Shown here: positions 8,668 to 18,446 of the stretch, piece after piece | How positions within the stretch are numbered: the first letter of the stretch is position 1 | Layout: each line of letters starts with the position of its first letter | Assembly (NCBI GenBank): GCA_963691775.1 | Contig: OY829369.1 | Location: 1,860,001 to 1,924,000 of the forward strand | Direction of reading: 5' to 3' | Length of the DNA: 64,000 bases | Source of the DNA: JAZBPO01 sp963691775 | Lineage (GTDB): Bacteria > Pseudomonadota > Gammaproteobacteria > Pseudomonadales > Azotimanducaceae | Notes under the pieces: model-generated | Database searches by the model: none | What the model saw: the letters and a program-made list of their open reading frames with translations, nothing else | Told to the model about the DNA's origin: nothing | Program-made: the position numbers and the translations under genes

Positions 8668-9177
8668 TCAGAGATCAATCGTGATCTCGGGTTGGCCGCC
8701 GTTGAAGACTGCGCTGCGAATCTTGCCATCACGCTCGACGTTGACGAGATTGCTCTGTGTCGCCCAGACGTCTCGCAAGACGTCATGGGTGATGGTCAAC
8801 GAAGAAAGCCCGTCGGGAATGGCCGTCTCCGCGTACACCCAGAGGTAATCGTGGTCGAGCTCGCTACCGACCGGCGCCAGCGTCAGCGCCTTACCGGTCT
8901 GGTCCGCAAGCGAGAAACGCCCGTGTACATAACGTTCGAACGCCTCCCGATCAGCCGCTCGACCGATCAGGTCGAAGGTGGTCCCGAAGCGGCGCTGCAT
9001 CGCGTGCTCGGCATCGTGCAGCAGCACACGATGCATCACCTCGATGTTCCCGGTACGCGCGTTGAACAGCACCCGCGTGATTGCCTCTTTCTGCTGATGC
9101 GCAAGGGCGGGCAGAGACACTGAGGCAAGCACGAAAAGCCCGGCGCAGCAGACGCTTCGAATCCAGGACGTGCTCAT
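8668..9177 (-). CDS. Exported DUF6702-like protein
   Basis: A 169-residue protein with a clear signal peptide (cleavage expected after SLPALA) and a soluble body starting HQQKEAITRVLFNARTGNIEVMHRV. This start, together with the paired pattern ITRVLFN...LEVMHRVLLHDAE and the later YVHGRF and FNG near the C-terminus, matches the DUF6702 family that often travels with M1 peptidases. Its ATG overlaps the stop of the M1 peptidase gene by 4 nt, so the two are translationally coupled. Function unknown; periplasmic location inferred. Confidence 0.75.
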   Translation of the reverse strand: MSTSWIRSVCCAGLFVLASVSLPALAHQQKEAITRVLFNARTGNIEVMHRVLLHDAEHAMQRRFGTTFDLIGRAADREAFERYVHGRFSLADQTGKALTLAPVGSELDHDYLWVYAETAIPDGLSSLTITHDVLRDVWATQSNLVNVERDGKIRSAVFNGGQPEITIDL

Positions 9178-11621
9178 CCCTCGCCTGCGTCGTCAGCTGC
9201 TTCCTCATCGTGACCGTCGAGCTCCACTGTGCTGTCCTGGATGAGGTCGCGGGCAATACGTGAGGCGCTGTCCGGCGCCTTGAAGGCCTCGATGCGCGAG
9301 GGAACGATGCGGCGCGGAAAATGGTTGTTGTCGACCTCCACGTCCGCGGTCTCCCAGTTCGGGTCGACAACCACCTGCACGAGCTCGCGATCGGTCACGA
9401 TGAGCTTCTTGACGTGCTCCGAGCGGCGTCGCCAGATCTCGGCGGGAATGTCCAGGCGCTCGGTCTCTCCATCGGCATAGGTAAGCTCGAGCAGGATCGG
9501 CATGACGAGCCCGCCGAGATTGCTGAACTCGAGCACGTAGTAGTTGCGGTCTTCCTCGATCGCGCGATCAAGGACGCGGCGCTCCCAGTCGTCGAGGCCG
9601 TCGAGGAATTTCCGGTACTTGTTGCGCTCGACGTTGGTGACGGTGAACGGATCATGCTCGTCGTAGAAGTCTCGAATGCCGGGATGCGCTTCCACCCAGG
9701 TCGGGCCCTCGGCGCGATTGCGCGTGACGATCACCGATGCCGGCTTGTCGGCCTCCGCCTCACGCAAACGCGCATAGTCGATGTCCGGGTCTTCCGTATC
9801 AAGACGGAGCTTCCATACTCGATCGATGCTGATGTCGACGTGATCCGTGGTGTAGAACCAGCCGCGCCAGAACCAGTCGAGATCAACGCCGGAGGCCTCT
9901 TCCATGGTTCTGAAGAAGTCCGCCGGGGCGGGCCGCTTGAACATCCATCGCCGCGAGTACTCCCGAAAGGCGAAGTCGAAGAGCTCGCGGCCGAGAATCG
10001 TCTCGCGCAGGATCATCAGCGCCGCCGCCGGCTTTGAATAGGCATTCGGGCCCAGGCGCAGCACCGAATCCGACTGCGTCATGACCGGCACCTGATTCTG
10101 GGACCGCATGTAGTCAACGATATTCCGCGGCTCGTTGTTCCAGGGAATCTCCGGATCCCACTCCCAGCCCGCGACGGCGTCGAGAAAGCTGTTCAGGCCT
10201 TCGTCCATCCAGGTCCACTGGCGCTCATCGGAGTTCACGATCATCGGGAAGTAGGTGTGGCCGACCTCGTGGATGATCACGCCGACGAGGTAGCGCTTCT
10301 CCGCAAGGGAGTAGGTGCGCGTACCGTCGTCCTGGAGGTCCGTGCGGGGCCCGTTGAAGGTAATCATCGGGTATTCCATGCCCCCAACGGGACCGTTCAC
10401 GGACTGCGCGACGGGATAGGGGTAGTCGAAGGAGAGTCGCGAATACACCTTCATGGTGTGGATCACGGCCGCCGTCGAATACTTCGACCAGAGCGGCTCG
10501 CCCTCCTTGGGATAGAAGGACATGGCCATCACCTCGGCCTGCACGTCGCCGCCCTGCCGATAGCCCTGCGCATCCCAGATGAACTTGCGCGAAGCAGCCC
10601 AGGCGAAGTCGCGGACATTGTCAGCCTCGAAACGCCAGGTCTTCGTGCCAGTTGTCCCCTCCCGCTCGTTCTCGAGCGCCTCTTCCGGCGTCACGATGAA
10701 CACCGGCGCGTCGGCCGTGCGCGCCGTCTCCAGACGGGCCCGCTGCGTAGCGGTGAGCACGTCGCGCGGATTCGCCAGTTCGCCCGTGGACGACACGATG
10801 TGATCGTCGGGCACGGTGATGTCGACAACGTAGTCACCGAACTCGAGCGTGAACTCGCCACGCCCAAGAAATTCCTTGTTCGTCCAGCCTTCGTAGTCCG
10901 TGTAGGCGTGCAGGCGCGGGAACCACTGCGCAAGCAGGAAGATGTCATTGCCGCCCGGGCGCTCGTCGTCCGGGAAGTGCTCGTAGCCGCCGCGGGCAGA
11001 GATCGCATTTTCGTCGACGATGTTGAAGGCGAAGTCGATCTCGAAGGTCGTGGTTTCGCCAGGGGGTAGAGGACTGCGCAGATCGACCCGGAGATTGGTG
11101 CCGACCACGACGTGCTCGAGCGGGCCGAACGCATCCTCGATCCGCGGCAGTTCATAGCCGAGCGCATTGTCGGCCATGAACTGATGGCGACGGAGTTCCT
11201 CGAGGCTCAACTGCGGTGGCTTGTCGCCGCTGCCGTCACGCACGCGCGGTCCACGGCGGCTCGGATCGGCGAAGGCGCTGCTCCGCTCGGCGAGCGAGTC
11301 GTCCCGGAAGCGATTCTGGTCGAGCTGCAGCCAGAGGAAGCGCAGCGTGTCAGGGCTGTTGTTGGTGTAGCGCACGCGCTCCGTGGCGACGATGCGCCGA
11401 TCCGCCTCCAGCAGCTCTACATCGATGTCGTAGTCGACCTGCTGCTGCCAGTAGGCGTGGCCCGGCTCACCACCGGCCGTGCGAAAGCTGTTCGCGGTCG
11501 GCAGGGCCTCGTCGAGCTGCCGGAACTTGTCGGTGAAGGTTCCCTTGGTCTGCTCGACCGCCGCGTCCGCTCCGGCCGAGAGCGAAGTGAGAACGCAGAT
11601 CCAGAACACAGCAGATTTCAT
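9174..11621 (-). CDS. M1 family aminopeptidase-like zinc metallopeptidase, exported
   Basis: An 815-residue protein with a signal peptide (MKSAVFWICVLTSLSAGADA). The peptidase motif is HEVGH near residue 451, followed by the third zinc ligand in WMDEGLNSF; upstream, GGMEYPMITF is the variant of the M1 GxMEN exopeptidase motif. The N-terminal beta-domain (VDYDIDVELLEADRRIVATERVRY) and a long C-terminal region complete the fold. The change of N to Y in the GxMEN motif means that strict aminopeptidase activity is uncertain. It is the first gene of a pair with the DUF6702-like gene. A longer in-frame start at 11663 exists but would precede the signal peptide. Confidence 0.85.
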   Translation of the reverse strand: MKSAVFWICVLTSLSAGADAAVEQTKGTFTDKFRQLDEALPTANSFRTAGGEPGHAYWQQQVDYDIDVELLEADRRIVATERVRYTNNSPDTLRFLWLQLDQNRFRDDSLAERSSAFADPSRRGPRVRDGSGDKPPQLSLEELRRHQFMADNALGYELPRIEDAFGPLEHVVVGTNLRVDLRSPLPPGETTTFEIDFAFNIVDENAISARGGYEHFPDDERPGGNDIFLLAQWFPRLHAYTDYEGWTNKEFLGRGEFTLEFGDYVVDITVPDDHIVSSTGELANPRDVLTATQRARLETARTADAPVFIVTPEEALENEREGTTGTKTWRFEADNVRDFAWAASRKFIWDAQGYRQGGDVQAEVMAMSFYPKEGEPLWSKYSTAAVIHTMKVYSRLSFDYPYPVAQSVNGPVGGMEYPMITFNGPRTDLQDDGTRTYSLAEKRYLVGVIIHEVGHTYFPMIVNSDERQWTWMDEGLNSFLDAVAGWEWDPEIPWNNEPRNIVDYMRSQNQVPVMTQSDSVLRLGPNAYSKPAAALMILRETILGRELFDFAFREYSRRWMFKRPAPADFFRTMEEASGVDLDWFWRGWFYTTDHVDISIDRVWKLRLDTEDPDIDYARLREAEADKPASVIVTRNRAEGPTWVEAHPGIRDFYDEHDPFTVTNVERNKYRKFLDGLDDWERRVLDRAIEEDRNYYVLEFSNLGGLVMPILLELTYADGETERLDIPAEIWRRRSEHVKKLIVTDRELVQVVVDPNWETADVEVDNNHFPRRIVPSRIEAFKAPDSASRIARDLIQDSTVELDGHDEEAADDAGEG

Positions 11622-11803
11622 CGACTTCCATCCTTGCTCGGTGGATTGGGTGAGAAAACGCATGGGCGCCGGCCGGCGCTGAGCGCCACCGTTTCTGCAC
11701 CCGCAGGCGTGGGCGCGAAGGATACCTGCTGGCGACGATCAATCGCCGCCGCGATGGATTCGTGTTCTCGAAGTCGTGCCCGTTCTGGGCCCGATCGCGC
11801 GTC

Positions 11804-13267
11804 TCACTTCGTGTCCGCCCGCGCGGCCGCCAGCTTGCGCAGGTTCTCCTCGTGCTCTCCACGATCCAGACGATAGAAGGAGATGACCACCATCATTGTG
11901 AGATAGAGCCCGAGCACGGACGGCACATAGTAGGCACCGAGACGCCAGACCGTCTCGTCGCTAACGTCGGCGGCGGCCGCCCCGGATTCGAGACCGGCGA
12001 GATAGAGCACGAAGGATGCGGCGAGGATGCCGAAGCCCTGCACCGACTTCCGGATAAACGTGACCGCGGAATAGAAGATGCCCTCGGAGCGGCGCCCCGT
12101 CTGCAGCTCACTCTGCTCCACGAGGTCCGCCATCATCGACGATAGCTGGATCTGGAAGCAGATGATCAGGCCGACGTCGAGCACCGTAGACACGAAAACG
12201 AACCAGAACACGAACGTCTCGTCTTCAGGAAGCACCCCGAGCAGGCGCAGCACCACGGGCAGGGGGACACCGATGAAGGCCGCGAGGCCAGAGATCATCG
12301 CGCCGGTCTTCTTCCCGAAGCGCCGCGTCACAACGGGCGCAAGCACCGTCCCGATCACCGCGGAAATGAACACGCCGAGCGTGATGACGCCGGTCTGCTC
12401 GGAGGAGAACCCCCAGAAGTACGTCCAGATATAGAACGCCAGCGCCGACGACAGGCCCGCTGCGACGGCACCGAAGATCGCGGCGATGAACAGCGCAATG
12501 AAAGACCGGTTGGACAGCGTCTCGACGATCTCGGCAAAGATACGTCCGAGGGTGAGCTGCCGCTGCGGTGGGGGGGCTTTCAGATGCTGGATATGGCCGT
12601 GCGTGCCCACTGCCGACACGGCGATGGACACGAAGATGAGCACCGAGCTGATGACGCCATAAAGCGCGTAGGCGTCTCGATTGAAGCGGCCGTCTGCAAT
12701 CAGATCGGTTGCGAAGGCCGGGAAGATCAGCACGAACATGGCCACCGACATCGCATTGCCACCCGTCCAGCCGAAGTAGTACCGGAACGAGAAGAGCGCG
12801 CTCCGCTCCTCGTAGTCATCAGTGAGCTCCGGGGCGAGCGCAGAGCTCGGCGTCTCGTAGGCCGTGATGAAAGTTCGGATGCAGACCGCAAAGACAAGCA
12901 GGTACCAGAAGAGCCCCGATTCGCCGAGCCCCTCGGGCGGATTCCAGAGCAGAAAGTAGGACAGCGCCACCGGAATCGCCGAGGCATACATGAACGGGTG
13001 TCGGCGGCCCCAGCGTGAACGCAGATTATCGGACCAGTAGCCGACAACGGGGTCGGAGATCGCATCGAACACGAGCGCCGTCGTGATCGCGATGCCGACG
13101 AGGCGCGCATCGAGCCCCACCACCTGGCTATAGAACAACAGCAGGAAATAGTCGAAACCGTTGTTCTTCACGCCGTAGGCAATGGAGCCGAAGCCGTAGG
13201 CGAGTCGAGTGCCGAGGCCGAGTTTCCGGGAGGTCGGGGCAAGCCCTTCCTGAGTGATCGTGCTCAT
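11804..13267 (-). CDS. GPH-type (MelB-like) cation symporter of the MFS fold
   Basis: A 487-residue integral membrane protein of the glycoside-pentoside-hexuronide:cation symporter family. Typical pieces are the N-terminal LGLGTRLAYGFGSIAYG, DAISDPVVGYWSDNLRSRWGRRHPF after helix 2 (the family's DPxxGxxxD pattern) and YETPSSALAPELTDDYEERS. About 12 helices can be counted. Substrate could be a sugar, but many uncharacterised bacterial members occur beside lipid or aromatic catabolism genes, and nothing nearby is a glycosidase. Confidence 0.85.
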   Translation of the reverse strand: MSTITQEGLAPTSRKLGLGTRLAYGFGSIAYGVKNNGFDYFLLLFYSQVVGLDARLVGIAITTALVFDAISDPVVGYWSDNLRSRWGRRHPFMYASAIPVALSYFLLWNPPEGLGESGLFWYLLVFAVCIRTFITAYETPSSALAPELTDDYEERSALFSFRYYFGWTGGNAMSVAMFVLIFPAFATDLIADGRFNRDAYALYGVISSVLIFVSIAVSAVGTHGHIQHLKAPPPQRQLTLGRIFAEIVETLSNRSFIALFIAAIFGAVAAGLSSALAFYIWTYFWGFSSEQTGVITLGVFISAVIGTVLAPVVTRRFGKKTGAMISGLAAFIGVPLPVVLRLLGVLPEDETFVFWFVFVSTVLDVGLIICFQIQLSSMMADLVEQSELQTGRRSEGIFYSAVTFIRKSVQGFGILAASFVLYLAGLESGAAAADVSDETVWRLGAYYVPSVLGLYLTMMVVISFYRLDRGEHEENLRKLAAARADTK

Positions 13268-13426
13268 CGCGCGCCCTCCTGGGCGTGCCGCATCCTGCGG
13301 CAGTTCAATCAGTGCTGTGCGGTGCCGGGGGCGAGACCGTCATGGAAAAGATCGTGGCGACGGTGCAGCCACGACGGCGCCCAAACCGGCCGAATACGGA
13401 GCAAGGCGGGCCAGGCAGCTGTCCCG

Positions 13427-14167
13427 TCAGAGCACCTTCGTCCGATCGCCCACGTGTCGGTCCACCATGGAGAAGAACGCACCGCGATGGGCTCTCAGGC
13501 GCTCGAGGTCCTGCTTGGCGAAGCGCGCGCCCTCGGCCGACAGCGGCTTCGCCTCGCGCGCCTTCATGTGTGCCTCGCACACGCGTTCGAGCTGAATGAA
13601 GCCACCGACAGCTTCCGCTACGCCCGCCCCCACGGTAAGCAACCCGTGGCTCCGCAGGATGACCGCTCGGTTATCGCCAAGGGCATCAGCGATGCGCTGC
13701 CCGGCCTCTACAGACTGCACCTGAACTTCCTCGTCATCGAAAAGCGCATGATCTTCGAAGAACATGCACGCTTCCTGAGTAATCGGCTCGATGGGCCGGC
13801 ATTCCGACGAGAATGGTGTCCCCCAGCCCGTGTGCACGTGGCAGGCGGAGACCGCGTCCGCGCGCGTGCGCAGGATCGGGTAGTGGATGTGATAGGCGGC
13901 CTCGTTGAGCGGACCCTCGCCTTCCACGAGCGAGCCGTCCGGGCCGACCAGGATCAGATCCTCTACGGTGACGCGGTGATAGGAAACGCCGTAGCGCGAC
14001 GTCCAGAAGCAGTCCTCGCGCTCCGGATCGCGTGCGCTGATGTGACCATCACCCGCGTCACCCCAGCGGTTTGCCGCAAGCAGGCGATAGCCAAGGGCGA
14101 CGTCGCGCAGTCGCTTCGCCCGAATCTTGTCCATGGACGGTGTAGCAAGGTTCTCTGCGGTACTCAT
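13427..14167 (-). CDS. Class II aldolase/adducin family protein
   Basis: A 246-residue protein of the zinc-dependent class II aldolase/adducin fold. I see GDGHISARDPERED (the NxSxR-like phosphate region is GHISARD), HYPILRTRADAVSACHVHTGWG with the zinc-binding H-x-H, and RSHGLLTVGAGVAEA. In enzymes of this group a third His completes the site (QLERVCEAHMKA). The family covers fuculose-phosphate and ribulose-phosphate aldol reactions and many orphans; the substrate is unknown. A gene for a carrier lies just downstream on the same strand. Confidence 0.82.
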   Translation of the reverse strand: MSTAENLATPSMDKIRAKRLRDVALGYRLLAANRWGDAGDGHISARDPEREDCFWTSRYGVSYHRVTVEDLILVGPDGSLVEGEGPLNEAAYHIHYPILRTRADAVSACHVHTGWGTPFSSECRPIEPITQEACMFFEDHALFDDEEVQVQSVEAGQRIADALGDNRAVILRSHGLLTVGAGVAEAVGGFIQLERVCEAHMKAREAKPLSAEGARFAKQDLERLRAHRGAFFSMVDRHVGDRTKVL

Positions 14168-14302
14168 CGGTTCGCTCCTCTCCGGTCAATCCCCGCCTTG
14201 AGTGTTGCACAGCGTGGACGCCTTAGGGACTGCCGCGGAAAAGCGCCGAAGCTCCCCCGCCAGCGCAAGCACCTGCTGCGCTCAAGCGTTGTGCGCCCGG
14301 AC

Positions 14303-15838
14303 TCAGAACGCCGCGAGGAGCGCCGCGAACATGTCGATGGCGTCGAGCAGATTGCGGACGCGCAGGTTTTCATCGCGGCCGTGTTGATTGTTGTCGTGAT
14401 TGGCCACAGGCAGGAACAGGATCGGCATGTCGAGAGCTGCGTCGAAGCGGTAGACAGGCAGCGACCCGCCCATGGTGGGCGTGAGAAGGGTGGGTTCTCC
14501 ACCGATCGCGTCGAGGACCTCGAGCAAGCGCCCGGCCTCCGGACTCGTCAGGGACGTGCGATAGCCGGGGTAGCCAAGGCCGGCATCGAGGCGCACGACC
14601 TGCGGGTGATCGCGCAGTTCGGCCTCGGAAGGCTCGCGCCACTGGACCACGTGGAAGCCGCGCCCTTCCAGCCAGCCCAGGAAGTTCTCGCGCACGGTCG
14701 CCGGCGTCTGCTCGGGGACAATGCGTACGTTGAGCGAAGCCCGCGCGCGCGAGCGGATCACGTTCGCTGCCGCGTCGCCCACGCCGCCACCGTCGATGCC
14801 CTTCACGATGATGGCCGGACCCAGGATCCGCTCCTCCAGGCGCGTCTCACCACCGAGGCGGCGGCCGAGCCCGAACTCTGCCTGCAGCGCGTCGTCCATC
14901 TCCGGCATGGCCGCGATGGCCGCGCGCTCCTGTGTAGTTGGAGGGCGCGCCGCATCGGCGAAGCCCGGGATCAGGACATTGCCCTCCGCGTCATGCAATC
15001 CGGCGAGGAGGCGCACGAGCGCCTCGTTCGGGTTCGGCGCCCAGCCGCCGTAGTGCCCGGAGTGGAGCGGCCGATTCGGCCCGTAGGTCGTGAGTTCGAC
15101 CGTCGTGCTCCCACGCACGCCAAAGACGAGCTGACGGCGGCGGGACTGGTGCATGGGGCCGTCGCAGAACAGCAGGACGTCTGCGTCGAGCTTGTCCGCG
15201 TGCTCTGCAAGGACCCCGGCAAGCGTCGGCGAACCGAACTCCTCCTCCCCATCCAGAATCAGTTTCACGTTCACCGACGGTGTGATGCCGGCTGCTGCGA
15301 GCGCGTCCAGGGCGGCGAACACGGCGATCACGGGCGCCTTGTCGTCGCCTGCGGAGCGCCCGTAGATGCGCCACTCGGGGTCGAGCCGCGACGGCGCATC
15401 TGCCCAGGGCACGATCGCCGCATCGTTTTCCAGAGAGCCCGCACGCAGGGTCGGCGTGAAAGGCGGCGTCGCCCATTCGGAAGGATCGACGGGCTGGCCA
15501 TCGAAGTGGGCGTAGATCAGCAGCGTGCGTTCCGCCCCCGGAAAGGTGCGCTCCGCGAGAATGTAGGGCGCGTTGCCGGCAGAAACGCGCTCGTAGGAAA
15601 AATCGCGCGCCGCGAGTCGCGCCTCGATCCAGTCCGCGTTCCGGGCCATGTCGCCGAGATTCGTGGACACGTTCGGCAGCGCGAGCAGGGCCCGGAAGTC
15701 GTCGACGATCGCCCGTTCCTCCGCGGCGACGTGGGCGCGCGCGGCGGCAACGGCGGCGTCGACGGCCGCTTTCCCGTACGCGCGCTCAACGCTACCGGTC
15801 GCAAAAAACGTGATGAGCAGAACAACGAAGAGACGCAT
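14303..15838 (-). CDS. M20 family metallopeptidase, exported
   Basis: A 511-residue zinc-dependent exopeptidase with an N-terminal signal peptide (MRLFVVLLITFFATGSVERAYG). Metal-site motifs are LLIYAHFDGQPVD, GRSAGDDKAP and LILDGEEEFGSP, which supply the His, the bridging Asp and the Glu pair of the dinuclear site. The dimerisation lid domain (about residues 220-370) is present, and a C-terminal VANHDNNQHGRDENLR gives the last zinc ligand. Likely acts on di- or short peptides in the periplasm; the exact substrate is unknown. ATG 15838 is used because the signal peptide follows it directly. Confidence 0.85.
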   Translation of the reverse strand: MRLFVVLLITFFATGSVERAYGKAAVDAAVAAARAHVAAEERAIVDDFRALLALPNVSTNLGDMARNADWIEARLAARDFSYERVSAGNAPYILAERTFPGAERTLLIYAHFDGQPVDPSEWATPPFTPTLRAGSLENDAAIVPWADAPSRLDPEWRIYGRSAGDDKAPVIAVFAALDALAAAGITPSVNVKLILDGEEEFGSPTLAGVLAEHADKLDADVLLFCDGPMHQSRRRQLVFGVRGSTTVELTTYGPNRPLHSGHYGGWAPNPNEALVRLLAGLHDAEGNVLIPGFADAARPPTTQERAAIAAMPEMDDALQAEFGLGRRLGGETRLEERILGPAIIVKGIDGGGVGDAAANVIRSRARASLNVRIVPEQTPATVRENFLGWLEGRGFHVVQWREPSEAELRDHPQVVRLDAGLGYPGYRTSLTSPEAGRLLEVLDAIGGEPTLLTPTMGGSLPVYRFDAALDMPILFLPVANHDNNQHGRDENLRVRNLLDAIDMFAALLAAF

Positions 15839-15893
15839 GGAGCGGTCCTGCAGTGGGTAGAGCGCCCTACGCTGCCCGATGCGATCGCGGTCG

Positions 15894-16802
15894 TCAGCCC
15901 CCCACGTCGTGCGCCACGTCGTGCAGCACCGCATCGATCACCGAGCGAGACTGCTCGACGATCACGGGGTTCGTGGACCGGTAGTACGGCAGCGCGATGA
16001 GCGCGATCGAGAGCGCCCAGGCGCGGCCACGAGCCCAGGCCGCGTCGTCGAGGCCTGCGATGGTACGGAACCGATCGCGCGCGTCGCCCGAAAAGAGCGT
16101 CCAGGCAGGCAGCAGATCTACTGCGGGATCACCTACGCCGAGGGTGCCGAAGTCGATAACGGCGTCGATTCGCCCATCGACGAGCAGGAGATTGCCGCCA
16201 TGCAGATCGCCGTGCACCCAATGAGGGGCGCCGGCCCAGACGGGGGTCGCGACGTCGATCTCCCAGCAGCGGCGGGCCGCCGGAACGTCGATCAGATCGT
16301 CCAGCTGCGCGAGGGCGTCGGCCACGGCCCCGGAGCGGAGCGCGAGGGGCGCGCCCCTGCCGTTGTTCGCACGTCCGGCCGCGGGCCCATCCGCGGCATC
16401 GAGGGTCCGCAGCGACGCGACGAATTCCCCAAGGCGCTCTGCCGCGAGGATATCTTCCGAGAGATCCGCGCCAAGCGCATTTGTTCCGTCGCGCCAGCGG
16501 TGCAAAGCCCACTCGAACGGATAGCCCGCCGCAGGCTGGCCGAGAAACACGGGCTCGGGAATGGCGAGTGGCAAGCCCTGCGCCAGATGGCCGAGCCAGC
16601 GGTGCTCGCGCGCCGGCTGCGCGCGCGCCCAGCGCACGCGCGGGAGCCGCGCGACGAGCCCCTCCCCTACGCGAAAGAGCGCGTTGTCCGTGCCGGCCGA
16701 GGTGACCGGCCGAATGCTCGCGCCCGCGGCACCGTCTGGCCCCTGCGCGAGCAACGCGCGTACCAGAGCCACATCGATCGCCGGCACCTCTTCATCCTTC
16801 AA
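15894..16802 (-). CDS. Aminoglycoside phosphotransferase (APH) family kinase
   Basis: A 302-residue kinase-fold protein. Catalytic elements are HWVHGDLHGGNLLLVDG (Brenner motif with the catalytic Asp) and AVIDFGTLGVGDPAVDLLPAW (DFG-like metal site). The N-terminal lobe has GTDNALFRVGEGLVARLP. The arrangement resembles bacterial proteins annotated as macrolide 2'-phosphotransferase-like, but a chromosomal copy without other resistance genes is as likely to act on a small metabolite. It is transcribed away from the methyltransferase gene at 16917. Confidence 0.82.
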   Translation of the reverse strand: MKDEEVPAIDVALVRALLAQGPDGAAGASIRPVTSAGTDNALFRVGEGLVARLPRVRWARAQPAREHRWLGHLAQGLPLAIPEPVFLGQPAAGYPFEWALHRWRDGTNALGADLSEDILAAERLGEFVASLRTLDAADGPAAGRANNGRGAPLALRSGAVADALAQLDDLIDVPAARRCWEIDVATPVWAGAPHWVHGDLHGGNLLLVDGRIDAVIDFGTLGVGDPAVDLLPAWTLFSGDARDRFRTIAGLDDAAWARGRAWALSIALIALPYYRSTNPVIVEQSRSVIDAVLHDVAHDVGG

Positions 16803-16916
16803 AGCGAAGCCTCCCGCGCAGTTCCGGCGCCATCGGAGTAGAATCCCGCGCCTCGCGCGAGCCTACATCCGGTTTCGCCGGGACGGCCCAAAAGAACACG
16901 GCATGAGCGCATCCGC

Positions 16917-17657
16917 ATGAGCGAATCCCAGTCCCTCAAGGAGATCTACTACCGACTGCGTTACGGCGCTGACGGCAAGGCGGGCAAGTACGCGCGCAAG
17001 GTGGAACAGCGCAAGGAAAAATTTGAGTCCCAGCGCTGGGCCCAAGGCGAAGACCTCGCGGCTCGGAACTACGAAAACTACGAGGAGTACCTCAAGCACC
17101 AGGCGGAAAAGCTCGACAAGTACCTCGACCGCCGCCGCGGCAAGGAAGACGACGAGTACGCCGAATTCCTCCGGCGCTTCGGCATGGCGGACGAGATCAA
17201 GGGCCTGCGCACCGCCCTGTGCCTGGGCGCCCGCCTCGGCACCGAGGTGAAGGCGCTGCACGAGATGGGGTACTTCGCGATCGGCATCGACCTGAATCCG
17301 GGCCCCGACAACCAGTGGGTGTGCGTCGGCGACTTCCACAAGCTCGTCTTCCCCGATGCGAGCGTCGATCTCGTCTACACGAACACCCTCGACCACGTCT
17401 TCGAGCTTGAGCGCGTGGTTGCGGAGATCGATCGCGTGCTGTCACCTGAGGGGGTTTTCCTGACGGACGTGGTACCGGGCTTCGAAGAAGGCTTCTTCCC
17501 GGGCGAATACGAGTCGTCGCACTGGCGCACGGTCGACGCCCTCGTCGAGCGCATCGAGGGCGCCGGACGCCTGCAGCGCGTCGAGACCCGCGATCTAGGC
17601 GTGAAAAAACGCGATCGCTGGTACCAGCTCGCGTTCAAGCGCCCACAGGGCGACTGA
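16917..17657 (+). CDS. Class I SAM-dependent methyltransferase-like protein
   Basis: A 246-residue protein. The first ~90 residues are a very charged helical region (KAGKYARKVEQRKEKFESQRW, later YLKHQAEKLDKYLDRRRGKEDDEY), probably a coiled coil. The rest is Rossmann-like: LRTALCLGARLGTEVKALHEMGYFAIGIDLNPGP, then DFHKLVFPDASVDLVYTNTLDHVFEL and LSPEGVFLTDVVPG. The SAM motif I is LGARLGTE rather than the usual GxGxG, which other members of this sub-group share. Substrate unknown. Confidence 0.75.
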   Translation: MSESQSLKEIYYRLRYGADGKAGKYARKVEQRKEKFESQRWAQGEDLAARNYENYEEYLKHQAEKLDKYLDRRRGKEDDEYAEFLRRFGMADEIKGLRTALCLGARLGTEVKALHEMGYFAIGIDLNPGPDNQWVCVGDFHKLVFPDASVDLVYTNTLDHVFELERVVAEIDRVLSPEGVFLTDVVPGFEEGFFPGEYESSHWRTVDALVERIEGAGRLQRVETRDLGVKKRDRWYQLAFKRPQGD

Positions 17658-17672
17658 CGCCGGCCCTCAGCG

Positions 17673-18446
17673 CTAGAGGTATTCCTCTGCGAAGCGTTCG
17701 ATCGGCGCTTCCACCGCCTGCGGGACGCAGGGAAAGATTCGCCAGGGATATTCCGCATCGAGCATCGGCAGACGCTCGACGAGGCGCGCGCACGCGTCCG
17801 TATCGACGCCGATGCGCGTCTGGAACTGTCCCCAGCAACTGCCTCCCTGGAAGCCCAGTCCCTCATCTACCGTCGTCCGCGTCGCGACGTACGCGGGCGG
17901 GAACAGGCGCCGATAGCTCGCTCGGTGATAGAGCCATGAGCGACCGCGAATGTGCGTCGCCTCAGGGTGCCGGGTGATCACGGCGCGCGTGAGGCGAGCG
18001 AGTTCGTTGCGCCGCCGTGACAGATTCACCAATGCGAGCGGGCCAGCGTCCGGGTTCGATTCGCGATCGATGAAGTGAATCCGCACCCGCCCGTCGGCGT
18101 CGGGCGTCGTGAAACTGAAGCACCCGAACACCGCATGCCCCCCAAGCGGACGCTCATCGGTGCCAAGGACGAAGTGGCGCTGCGCGACGTCGACCAGGGC
18201 GTCAGAATCCGGCGCTCTGCGCGCGGCCTCGAGGAACGCCAGCCAACCCGCGGGGGAGACTTCGGCCGAGGGCACGCCATAGCCGAAGCGACGATGGAGA
18301 TTCGTGTAGTGCAACAGGCCATGGTCTCGATCCTCATTGCGGAGCGTGCGCAGGCGCTCTGCAAATGCGAGCTGCGCGACGAGGAGCGGCCGGAGTCGCC
18401 GCGCGCGCGTCTGTCGATCGCCCGCGCCGCCGAAGGGCGTCAACAC
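17673..18446 (-). CDS. Conserved hypothetical protein
   Basis: A 257-residue soluble protein that I do not recognise. It has no signal peptide or membrane segment. Distinctive stretches are DHGLLHYTNLHRRFGYGVPSAEVSPAGWLAFLEAAR, RIHFIDRESNPDAGPLA and RGRSWLYHRASYRRLFPPAY; the last, with EGLGFQGGSCWGQF, hints at a ligand-binding or transferase fold. The start overlaps the upstream methyltransferase gene by 7 nt, so both are likely expressed together. The start codon lacks a strong ribosome binding site of its own, in line with coupling. Confidence 0.7.
   Translation of the reverse strand: MLTPFGGAGDRQTRARRLRPLLVAQLAFAERLRTLRNEDRDHGLLHYTNLHRRFGYGVPSAEVSPAGWLAFLEAARRAPDSDALVDVAQRHFVLGTDERPLGGHAVFGCFSFTTPDADGRVRIHFIDRESNPDAGPLALVNLSRRRNELARLTRAVITRHPEATHIRGRSWLYHRASYRRLFPPAYVATRTTVDEGLGFQGGSCWGQFQTRIGVDTDACARLVERLPMLDAEYPWRIFPCVPQAVEAPIERFAEEYL

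Noticed and set aside
10257..11069. Long plus-strand frames opposite the M1 peptidase and similar long frames opposite other genes
   Set aside because: In DNA of this GC content the antisense frames stay open by chance; they lack ribosome sites and protein-like composition.
13322..16000. An 892-codon plus-strand frame across the aldolase and M20 peptidase genes
   Set aside because: It is antisense to two well-supported genes with recognisable catalytic motifs; its composition is Arg/His-rich as in shadows.
15894..16802. Antibiotic-resistance gene (macrolide phosphotransferase)
   Set aside because: Kinase-fold motifs are present, but nothing in the neighbourhood or the sequence singles out an antibiotic as substrate.
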